Positions 1-5,925 of a stretch of DNA of 11,683 nt are shown here, piece after piece (the stretch's first letter is position 1; each line of letters starts with the position of its first letter). The DNA lies in NCBI GenBank assembly GCA_031289285.1, contig JAITPT010000243.1, forward strand, positions 1 through 11,683, written 5' to 3'. Origin of the DNA: Puniceicoccales bacterium (GTDB taxonomy: Bacteria > Verrucomicrobiota > Verrucomicrobiia > Opitutales > UBA953). The notes below the pieces were generated by a model. That model ran no database searches and was not told the DNA's origin. It saw only the letters and a list, made by a program, of their open reading frames with translations. A program made the translations under genes and the position numbers.

Positions 1-490
1 TAAAGTGTCAGGCGCTTTTTCCTTTGACTCCAGATTTCTGCTCGACGCGGGCTGGCCGTGCACAGCACGTATGGAGCGCGGTGCCAAAGAGCAGAACGGG
101 CACCGACACCGTTTTCGAAGCAGCGGGAGATTCCGTATTGCAGACTGCCAAGTCTGCGCGGCACAATAAAGTGTCAGGCGCTTTTTCCTTTGACTCCAGA
201 TTTCTGCTCGACGCGGGCTGGCCGCGCACAGCACGTATGGAGCGCGGTGCCAAAACGTGGAACGGGCACCGACACCGCTTTCGAAGCAGCGGGAGACTCC
301 GTATTGCAGACTGACAAGTCTACGCGGCACAATAAAGTGTCAGGCGCTTTTTCCTTTGACTCCAGATTTCTGCTCGACGCGGACTGGTCGCGCACAGCAC
401 GTATGGAGCGCGGTGCCAAAACGTGGAACGGGCACCGACACCGTTTTCGAAGCAGCGGGAGACTCCGTATCGCAGGTTGCCAAGTCTGTT
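1..490. repeat. Tandem array of about three 166-bp repeats
   Basis: Three head-to-tail copies begin at 1, 167 and 333, each opening with TAAAGTGTCAGGCGCTTTTT. The period is exactly 166 bp, and the third copy diverges near 490. The copies differ by scattered substitutions, for example around 86-92 against 253-259, where copy 1 reads differently from copies 2 and 3. Copy 1 contains the perfect inverted repeat CAGACT-GCCA-AGTCTG (141-156). Copy 2 has a decayed version, and copy 3 is replaced there by a larger structure. The array starts at the first base of the window, so more copies may lie to the left. The unit length is not a multiple of three, and the open frames through it on both strands look incidental. 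I infer a non-coding repeat. Between 553 and 685 I see only short GC-rich direct repeats (such as GGGACAGTCGCGGGACGGTC) and no gene. Confidence 0.93.
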
Positions 491-552
491 TTGTGGTGCG
501 CTTCGCGCACCGAAGTGGAAGCCACTACGTTCCAAGCAGACTTGGCAGTCTG
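479..552. repeat. Branched inverted repeat closing the 166-bp array
   Basis: An outer 10-bp stem pairs GCCAAGTCTG (479-488) with CAGACTTGGC (537-546). It encloses two smaller hairpins: GGTGCGC-TTC-GCGCACC (495-511, 7 bp) and AGTGG-AAG-CCACT (514-526, 5 bp). The right arm can alternatively fold on itself as CAGACT-TGGC-AGTCTG (537-552), the inverted form of the hairpin in copy 1 of the array. On the minus strand this lies about 135 nt past the stop of the last oxidoreductase gene, so it could protect or end that transcript. There is no T-run, so a classic intrinsic terminator is not supported. A REP-like structured element is the alternative. Confidence 0.75.
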
Positions 553-685
553 CGTTACGGGTGCGAGACGGTCATGGGACAGTCGCGGGACGGTCGCGGC
601 GCGGAAGTTCACATCGTCCACAATGCCTACAATGTCCTCGCCGTCCTCGCCGCCCAACTTTCGTCGGAAATCGGGCTTATCGGTC

Positions 686-1900
686 TTAGCCTTGTTTTTG
701 TTTTGTTAGCCAGACGGCTTGGGATTGGGCTTTGAGACAAAGCTCGGCGGCTTTGAAGGCGTGGGCTTGGGTCATGGCTTTTTCAGTGCGGTTGAGACAA
801 TCCAAAATAAGCTCGCCAAAGAAACGATAACCAACTTTGCCAACAACGTTGAAATGATGCTCGCCTTTGTCGTCGGTGAGATAGACTTGGTCACCAACTT
901 TTTCACGAGCAACATCTACGTATTTGCGCAACTCTATACTTCCTTTTGTGCCAATAATGAAGATGCGCCCGTCACCCCAAACGCTCAGGCCGTCGGGTGT
1001 GAACCAGTCAACACGGACATAGTTAGAGACGCCGTTGTTGCCGACAAGTGTTGCTTCTCCGAAGTCCTCAAGTTCGGGTGTTTCGGGGTTGTTATAGTTA
1101 GCGATGGCGGAGTGGGCGACTGTGGCGTCCGTCGCGCCAGCGTAGGTGAGAAATTGCTCGAATTGGTGACTGCCGATGTCGCACAAGATACCGCCGTATT
1201 CTTTGCGTTTGAAGAACCAAGCAGGGCGCGATTTTTTATTTAGTCTGTGTGGACCGAGACCCAGAACGTGGACGACTTTGCCAATGGCACCAGACTCTAT
1301 AAGGTCGGTAGCATACATGCCGGATTCGGTGTGGAGACGTTCGCTAAAATACACCATGTATTTGCGTTTTTTCTGCGCGACGGCAGCTTTTGCGTCGTCG
1401 AGTTGCGCTATTTCTGTGAAGGGTGTTTTATCGGTAAAATAGTCTTTTCCGGCGTTGATGACGCGACAGCCAATCGGGCCGCGCAGATTGGGGATGGCAG
1501 CGGCGGCGACGAATGTTACTTCTTTGTCGTCAAGGATTTCGTCGAGCGAGCGGGCGACTTTCGCGGCGGGGTATTTTTTGCGGAGCGCGGCGAGTGCGCC
1601 AGCGTTTTGTGGCTTGTCGTCGAAGAGCCATTTGAGTGTGCCGCCCGCCTCGGTGAGACCGCTCGCCATGCCGTTGATGTGGCCGTGGTCGAAGTGCGCG
1701 GCTGCGAAAACAAATTCGCCCGGTTTGACAACGGGGCGCGATTTGCCTTGGGGGGCATAGTTCATGCCGTCGCCTTTTTGGAAGGTGGGTTTTTCGGCGG
1801 CGGCGTTGCCAGTTGTGTTTTGCTGCGAGGCACAGGCGGGCAGCATTGTTACGGCGGCGAGCGCGCCAGCGGATTGTGTTAAGAAGTTGCGACGTTTCAT
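686..1900 (-). CDS. Gfo/Idh/MocA family oxidoreductase with Tat/lipoprotein-type signal
   Basis: A 404-residue NAD(P)-dependent sugar oxidoreductase of the Gfo/Idh/MocA family. The N-terminus has a twin-arginine signal (RRNFL, residues 3-7), a hydrophobic stretch, and a lipobox-like LPAC ending at Cys23. This suggests Tat export, possibly as a lipoprotein. The Rossmann half covers about residues 62-160. Its nucleotide-binding turn is atypical (AAAHFDHGHINGM) rather than GxGxxG, which is seen in divergent members. The usual EKP catalytic lysine motif appears as DKTP (Lys158). The C-terminal sheet domain contains CDIGSHQ (Asp241, His245), matching the family's DxGxH catalytic motif. The start is the ATG that gives the complete Tat signal; there is no clear Shine-Dalgarno. 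It lies 42 bp downstream of a second oxidoreductase and is probably co-transcribed with it. The substrate cannot be read from sequence; a glycoside or sugar derivative is inferred. Confidence 0.9.
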   Translation of the reverse strand: MKRRNFLTQSAGALAAVTMLPACASQQNTTGNAAAEKPTFQKGDGMNYAPQGKSRPVVKPGEFVFAAAHFDHGHINGMASGLTEAGGTLKWLFDDKPQNAGALAALRKKYPAAKVARSLDEILDDKEVTFVAAAAIPNLRGPIGCRVINAGKDYFTDKTPFTEIAQLDDAKAAVAQKKRKYMVYFSERLHTESGMYATDLIESGAIGKVVHVLGLGPHRLNKKSRPAWFFKRKEYGGILCDIGSHQFEQFLTYAGATDATVAHSAIANYNNPETPELEDFGEATLVGNNGVSNYVRVDWFTPDGLSVWGDGRIFIIGTKGSIELRKYVDVAREKVGDQVYLTDDKGEHHFNVVGKVGYRFFGELILDCLNRTEKAMTQAHAFKAAELCLKAQSQAVWLTKQKQG

Positions 1901-1942
1901 AGGAGTTTAGAGAAAAAGTGAGAGGGAAATGTGTGGCTGTTG

Positions 1943-3412
1943 TTAGGCGTGGAAGCCTTGGCGCGGGGGCTGGTCGAAGATGAGTGCGTTTGCTTGGTCG
2001 TCGTTAATAAACTTGCCGTTTTTGGCGTCCCAGCGCAGGTCGCGTCCGAGGCGCTGTGCGATGTTTCCCATGCAAATAACTTCTGTGAGTGGGCCGGCGT
2101 ATGCGAAGTCGGAGACGGCTTTTCCGCCTGTGCGAATAGACTTTACCCAGTCTTTATAGTGACCGCCTTTGAAGCGTGAATATTTTTTCGGTGGCTCTTT
2201 TGCTTTTAATTCGGCGAACTTTGTTTTGGGCGCGGTAAAGAAAAAGTCGCCGTATTGGCCCATGTTAAAAGTGACTTTTTCGCCGTAAAATAGACTGCCG
2301 TTAAGCGTGAGGCCGTCGTTGTGTTTGCGGCCAAGATAGCCAGTGACGCCGCCGTGGAGGTTGAGGCGCGGGTCTTCGGGGAGGTTTTCGTCGTTTTTGC
2401 GTTCGTTGAACTCTTTATATTCGAGGTCTGTGGGTGCTTTGGGGCGGAAGTCTTTGCCGTGCCACCAAACGAGTTGGACGGGACCTCGGTTGCCTTTGGC
2501 GGGGAAGTGAAAAATCATTTTTGTGTGCGAGGCGTAGGCGACTTCTGTGTAATCTTTACGTTCTAAGATTTCGATTTTTTCAGGATAATCGAGGTCGAGA
2601 ATATAGTAGGCGGGGTCTATTATATGTGCGGCCATATCGCCGAGTGAGCCGCTGCCAAACTCGTAGTAGGGACGCCAGCCGGGGGCGACGCCGGGGAAAA
2701 AGGGGCGGTATTTTGCGGGGCCGAGCCAGAGGTCCCACGCGAGGTTTTTTGGTTGTGGCTTGGGGGCGGCGTAGTGTTGGGAGCCGCGCATGAATTGTCC
2801 GTCCCAGCAATCAATCTTTTTTATTTCGCCAAAGAGGCCGGCTTCAAACCACTCTTTTACCATGCGTATATGGTTACTGGAATGGCCTTGGTTGCCCATC
2901 GAGGAGACGACTTTTGCGTCGGCAGCGGCTTTGCTCAGGCGGCGAACTTGGTCTATGCTGTGACACATGGGCTTTTGGACATAGACGTGTTTGCCGCGTT
3001 GGATGGAGTCGAGCGCGACGGTGAAATGCGTGTGGTCGGGGGTGGAAACGATGACGGCATCTATGTCTTTGCCGAGCTTGTCGAGCATGACGCGGTAATC
3101 GGTAAAGGTTTGGGCGTCGGCAACGTGCGGGTAATCGCCAGCGAAGCGTTTTTTGACTCCGGCGGGGAGGTCGGTGACGACGTCGCAGATGGCGACGACT
3201 TTGCCGCCCGCGTTTAGGACGCCGCGCATGTCGGTGCGCCCTTGGCCACCCGGGCCGACCATTGCAACGTTGATGCGGTTGCTGGGGGCGTTTTCGCCGC
3301 GCAGGAAACCTGTTGGCAAAATAAGGAGACCGGCGGTGAGTCCGGCGTTTTTTAGGAAATCGCGGCGCGTGGTTTTGTGCGCGTCGCGAGTTGGCGTTGC
3401 TGAGATTGGCAT
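1943..3412 (-). CDS. Tat-exported Gfo/Idh/MocA family oxidoreductase
   Basis: A 489-residue oxidoreductase of the exported Gfo/Idh/MocA type common in Verrucomicrobiota and Planctomycetota. The start chosen (ATG at 3412) gives a proper Tat signal: TTRRDFLKNAGL at residues 14-25, then a hydrophobic segment to about residue 38. A longer open frame to 3550 would add a proline-rich stretch that overlaps the neighbouring gene and is unlikely to be real. The Rossmann fold begins at residues 47-59 with VGPGGQGR. QKP (146-148) occupies the family's EKP position, and GDMAAHIIDP (258-267) holds the conserved Asp and His of the C-terminal domain. The length fits members with the extended bacterial C-terminal region. 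It sits 91 bp after an exported protein of unknown function and 42 bp before a second oxidoreductase. Oxidation of a sugar or glycoside in the periplasm is inferred; the substrate is unknown. Confidence 0.93.
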   Translation of the reverse strand: MPISATPTRDAHKTTRRDFLKNAGLTAGLLILPTGFLRGENAPSNRINVAMVGPGGQGRTDMRGVLNAGGKVVAICDVVTDLPAGVKKRFAGDYPHVADAQTFTDYRVMLDKLGKDIDAVIVSTPDHTHFTVALDSIQRGKHVYVQKPMCHSIDQVRRLSKAAADAKVVSSMGNQGHSSNHIRMVKEWFEAGLFGEIKKIDCWDGQFMRGSQHYAAPKPQPKNLAWDLWLGPAKYRPFFPGVAPGWRPYYEFGSGSLGDMAAHIIDPAYYILDLDYPEKIEILERKDYTEVAYASHTKMIFHFPAKGNRGPVQLVWWHGKDFRPKAPTDLEYKEFNERKNDENLPEDPRLNLHGGVTGYLGRKHNDGLTLNGSLFYGEKVTFNMGQYGDFFFTAPKTKFAELKAKEPPKKYSRFKGGHYKDWVKSIRTGGKAVSDFAYAGPLTEVICMGNIAQRLGRDLRWDAKNGKFINDDQANALIFDQPPRQGFHA

Positions 3413-3503
3413 AGTTGGCGGGCGGAGACAGGGGAAGTGGCGGGATGTTCCGAGGATGTGAGGCGGGCGCGGGATCTGGGTGGTGGGCGGGTGGGCGGTT
3501 TTT

Positions 3504-4313
3504 TTATAGCTCGACGAAGGCCCAAGTGGTTTTGGCGGTGTCGTCGTCAACGGTGATTTCCGTGCCGTTGCGCACTTCGCGTTTGAGGTCGGAGGCGGAG
3601 AGGGGGCGTTGGGAATCGGCTTTGCGGCGGGCGTTCAGCGACGCGAGGAGACGGTTGAAGAGGGCTTGGGTTTCGTCGCGTCCGGTTTTGCCGATTTGCG
3701 AGAGGGCGAAGTCTTTTTGCGGGTATTTGCCAGTGGGAATACCCGCCGCTTTTTGCTGCGCGTGGTAAGCGACGGAGGGTTTGCCAAACTTCGCAAGGGC
3801 CGAGCGGTCGCCGCCTTTTACAAGCACGTTTTCGCCGCCGACGATGCGGAACTCGGCGTCAAGGCGTTGCAGAGTAAAACGGGAACCGAAGGTGGTTTTG
3901 CGGGAGGATTGACGCGGCTCCAAGGCCTTGACGGTGGCCTCGACCTCGGCGGGCGGAAGCAAGAGGTAAAGTCTGCCGCTGGTCTTGCCTTGGCGGTCGG
4001 CGGTGACGACGCGGATGACGGCGTATGGGGCATCGTCGGGAACCGAGCCGCCGGACTTCGCGTCGGCAATGTAGGTGGCGACGGGCTGCCCGTTGTAGCG
4101 TTTCGGATTGGCGAGCCAAACGGCGGCGGTCTCGACTTTGGCGGCGGCAACGGAAGCCGGTTTTTCTTTGGCGGGCGCAGGTGTGGCGGGCGCGGCGCAA
4201 AGGGGCGGGAGGGTCGCGGCAGGCGTGAGTGTGGTCAGCGCGAGCGCGAGGCAAATGGCGGAAATGGCGGGCAAGGTGAGCGAGGCGGGCAAGGCGGAAA
4301 AGGCGTTTCTCAT
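3504..4313 (-). CDS. Secreted protein of unknown function
   Basis: I do not recognise this 269-residue protein. It begins with MRNAFSALPASLTLPAIS and a hydrophobic stretch to about residue 41, typical of a Sec signal peptide. An Ala/Pro/Lys-rich linker (41-58) follows. Residues 60-165 look beta-rich: an ANPKRYNG motif (68-75), then AVIRVVTADRQGKTSGRLYLL (98-118), then an LLLPP turn. This could be a small OB-like or beta-barrel fold, but that is only an impression. The C-terminal 80 residues are charged and end with WAFVEL. The start at 4313 is preferred because a longer frame to 4427 would run into the adjacent tandem array and bury the signal peptide. It is the first gene of the presumed operon with the two oxidoreductases, with a 91-bp gap and no visible terminator between, so an extracytoplasmic role alongside them is inferred. 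Confidence 0.75.
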   Translation of the reverse strand: MRNAFSALPASLTLPAISAICLALALTTLTPAATLPPLCAAPATPAPAKEKPASVAAAKVETAAVWLANPKRYNGQPVATYIADAKSGGSVPDDAPYAVIRVVTADRQGKTSGRLYLLLPPAEVEATVKALEPRQSSRKTTFGSRFTLQRLDAEFRIVGGENVLVKGGDRSALAKFGKPSVAYHAQQKAAGIPTGKYPQKDFALSQIGKTGRDETQALFNRLLASLNARRKADSQRPLSASDLKREVRNGTEITVDDDTAKTTWAFVEL

Positions 4314-4367
4314 GGCACGAGGGAGCGTTAGCGCCTTCCGCGTCGGGTGCAAGCGAAGTTTGCAGGA

Positions 4368-5132
4368 GTGTGGCGTCGCGTGGGCGCCTTGCTGTGAGTG
4401 GTCATTGGTCAACGGTTCTTGAAGCACGTGATGCAGTGGAATTGCGACGGAGATTTACAGCAGGAAAATCAGATGCAAATGAAAAAGGGTCTGGCACTTT
4501 ATTGCGCCTTATTGCGTTCCATGTTTGCCGTCGCGTGGGCGCCTTGCTTGTGAGTGGTCATTGGTCAACGGTTCTTGAAGTACGTGAGGCAGTGGAATTG
4601 CGACGGAGATTTACAACAGGAAAATCAGATGCAAATGAAAAAGGGTCTGGCACTTTATTGCGCCTTATTGCGTTCCATGTGTGGCGTCGCGTGGGCGTCT
4701 TGCTGTGAGTGGTCATTGGTCAACGGTTCTTGAAGCACGTGAGGCAGTGGAATTGCGACGGAGATTTACAGCAGGAAAATCAGATGCAAATGAAAAAGGG
4801 TCTGGCACTTTATTGCGCCTTATTGCGTTCCATGTGTGGCGTCGCGTGGGCGCCTTGCTGTGAGTGGTCATTGGTCAACGGTTCTTGAAGCACGTGAGGC
4901 AGTGGAATTGCGACGGAGATTTACAGCAGGAAAACCAGATGCAAATGAAAAAGGGTCTGGCACTTTATTGCGCCTTATTGCGTTCCATGTTTGCCGTCGC
5001 GTGGGCGTCTTGCTTGTGAGTGGTCATTGGGCAACGGTTCTTGAAGCACGTGAGGCAGTGGAATTGCGACGGAGATTTACAGCAGGAAACCCAGATGCAA
5101 ATGAAAAAGGGTCTGGCACTTTATTGCGCCTT
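4368..5132. repeat. Tandem array of five 155/156-bp repeats
   Basis: Five nearly identical copies are aligned by GTGAGTGGTCATTGG at 4394, 4550, 4705, 4860 and 5016, giving spacings of 156, 155, 155 and 156. The 1-bp difference is GCTTGTGAG against GCTGTGAG. It travels with a second difference: copies 2 and 5 read TTGCCGTCGCG, while copies 1, 3 and 4 read TGGCGTCGCG. Two sub-types are therefore interspersed. Each unit ends with AAAAAGGGTCTGGCACTTTA followed by TTGCGCC, and the array breaks off after this module in the last copy (5126-5132). Frames of about 52 codons per unit exist but are broken by the 1-bp length change, so coding is unlikely. The array begins about 55 bp upstream of the start of the secreted-protein gene and may overlap its promoter. 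Confidence 0.95.
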
Positions 5133-5324
5133 TTTCATTTCTGCCCCCTCTCGCGACTATTCAAACGTCAGTTTTCAAGCCTAAAACTCCCCCTCAAATT
5201 GACACCTCGCTCCATAACTCTCTGCACATCAACAAAAATTTAACCTTGCAAGGGCGAGATTATCGGATGTCCCGACGACCCAATGGCAAAATCTTTAGTC
5301 TGGTTAATTATTCGGAGAGAGGAA

Positions 5325-5347
5325 GGGGTAGGGGGGGGGGGAAGGGG
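5325..5347 (+). repeat. Poly-G tract with G-quadruplex potential
   Basis: GGGG (5325-5328), TA, eleven consecutive Gs (5331-5341), AA and GGGG (5344-5347) form a run that could fold into a G-quadruplex on the plus strand. It could also vary in length by slippage. It lies in gene-free DNA about 600 bp from the nearest coding region (rnhC stop), so a phase-variation role for a gene is not supported here. Confidence 0.8.
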
Positions 5348-5399
5348 AGAAGCAAGTATCCGCCTCTCAACTAAGCGATAAATCATGCACTTACAACAC

Positions 5400-5415
5400 G
5401 GGCAACATTTTGCCC
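5400..5415. repeat. Small hairpin GGGCAA/TTGCCC
   Basis: GGGCAA (5400-5405) and TTGCCC (5410-5415) form a 6-bp stem with a CATT loop. It is followed on the plus strand by ATTTATTGTTT, which is T-rich but interrupted, so it is at best a weak terminator-like structure. No gene upstream on the plus strand would need it. Confidence 0.5.
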
Positions 5416-5428
5416 ATTTATTGTTTGC

Positions 5429-5452
5429 GAATTAAAAGGCGAATTAAAAGGC
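5429..5452. repeat. 12-bp tandem duplication
   Basis: GAATTAAAAGGC occurs twice in direct succession (5429-5440 and 5441-5452). It is a simple local duplication in AT-rich non-coding DNA, inside the 5252-5578 inverted-repeat interval. Confidence 0.85.
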
Positions 5453-5569
5453 AGCCATTTTATTACTTGACTTCGCTGGGGTTCGTGCAACTTTCCCTTG
5501 CAGTGCCCACCATGCGCCCTTCACAAGATTGCAACGGAATACACACCACCAGCATCTGGTAATCCGATA

Positions 5570-5667
5570 ATCTCGCCCCATGCGAGGCTTTGTTGCAGGG
5601 GCGTGGCTGACCGGAGGTTTCGCTGCGCTACACCTCCGGTTATGCACATCTCGCCCCATGCGGGGCT
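5570..5667. repeat. 20-bp direct repeat flanking a 9-bp-stem hairpin
   Basis: ATCTCGCCCCATGCGAGGCT (5570-5589) and ATCTCGCCCCATGCGGGGCT (5648-5667) differ by one base and lie 78 bp apart. Between them ACCGGAGGT (5610-5618) and ACCTCCGGT (5632-5640) form a perfect 9-bp stem with a 13-nt loop. The second repeat copy is itself a small palindrome (GCCCC-ATGC-GGGGC). The arrangement resembles a REP or BIME-type unit, but this is an inference; no adjacent gene explains it. Confidence 0.6.
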
Positions 5668-5691
5668 GGATGCGTCCGTGCTTCCACTCAA

Positions 5692-5854
5692 CCTAAAAAC
5701 GGCAGTTGAGTCGGGTCGTCTTGCAGAAGCTGTTATGGCATCTGCACTTGTTGGCTTTGCTCGACGCACCAACAGGTGCGCCTTCACAAATCCACCAAGC
5801 GCAGCAGACACAACATCTTCTCGCAATACTTCCCCTCCAACTGCCGTTTTTAGG
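5692..5854. mobile_element. 163-bp MITE-like element with target-site duplication
   Basis: The left end CCTAAAAACGGCAGTTG (5692-5708) is the exact reverse complement of the right end CAACTGCCGTTTTTAGG (5838-5854). The pair is flanked directly by CTCAA on both sides (5687-5691 and 5855-5859), a 5-bp target-site duplication. Perfect 17-bp terminal inverted repeats plus a matching duplication are the signature of a non-autonomous transposable element. The interior has no gene and contains a hairpin, CGCACC-AACA-GGTGCG (5765-5780). Ends beginning with CC and 4-5-bp duplications are typical of the IS1380 family, so an IS1380-type transposase is a candidate mobiliser; this family assignment is inferred. 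The intact ends suggest insertion was recent or the element is still mobilisable. Confidence 0.82.
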
Positions 5855-5876
5855 CTCAAAGTAGCGAGGAACCCTC

Positions 5877-5896
5877 AAAAAAAAGATTGTGCAATC
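5877..5896 (-). terminator. Possible weak intrinsic terminator after rnhC
   Basis: Read on the minus strand, GATTGCACAATC (5896-5885) can form a short stem (GATT/AATC), followed at once by eight Ts (5884-5877), about 30 nt past the rnhC stop codon. The T-run is good but the stem is short and AT-rich, so termination would be weak. It lies just outside the MITE-like element. Confidence 0.4.
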
Positions 5897-5925
5897 CGCG
5901 CCAGCCTCAAAAGCGGAATTCGGGT

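Larger units (their letters stand above)
5252..5578. mobile_element. Possible non-autonomous element bounded by 17-bp inverted repeats
   Basis: GGGCGAGATTATCGGAT (5252-5268) and ATCCGATAATCTCGCCC (5562-5578) are perfect 17-bp reverse complements, bounding 327 bp with no gene. This could be a MITE or a deleted insertion sequence. No target-site duplication is visible next to the repeats (flanks TTGCAA and CATGCG), which weakens the mobile-element reading. A long-range RNA or cruciform structure is the alternative. The interior contains the G11 tract, a 12-bp tandem duplication and a hairpin. Confidence 0.5.
5133..5925. other. Gene-free region with small repeats and element remnants
   Basis: No convincing gene is present. 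Open frames of 71-147 codons on both strands overlap each other, lack homology-like features, and run across inverted repeats. The left part (5133-5480) is clearly more AT-rich than the flanking genes. The region holds a 17-bp inverted-repeat pair, a G tract, a 12-bp tandem duplication, several hairpins, a 20-bp direct repeat and a MITE-like element, each listed separately. It looks like an accumulation site for non-coding elements between the second tandem array and the 3' end of rnhC. Confidence 0.8.

Noticed and set aside
58..735. 225-codon open frame on the plus strand through the 166-bp array, plus similar frames on the minus strand
   Set aside because: Frames exist on both strands through repeats whose period is not a multiple of three, and the encoded segments are frame-shifted between copies. 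The 3' part overlaps the untranslated end of the oxidoreductase operon.
3415..4331. Plus-strand open frames rich in Gly and Arg, antisense to the secreted-protein gene and the array edge
   Set aside because: Composition is that of the antisense of an Ala/Pro-rich coding sequence. No motifs are visible.
4368..5132. CRISPR array
   Set aside because: The whole 155/156-bp unit is repeated almost identically. There are no short repeats alternating with unique spacers, and no cas genes are in the window.
5199..5230. TTGACA (5199-5204) as a promoter -35 box
   Set aside because: At 16-18 bp spacing no acceptable -10 box is present, and no gene follows on the plus strand.
4370..5243. Series of open frames encoding a repeated peptide (VSGHWSTVLEAREAVELRRR)
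   Set aside because: Units of 155 bp break the frame while units of 156 bp keep it, so the reading frame is not maintained. There is no ribosome-binding site or stable protein signature.
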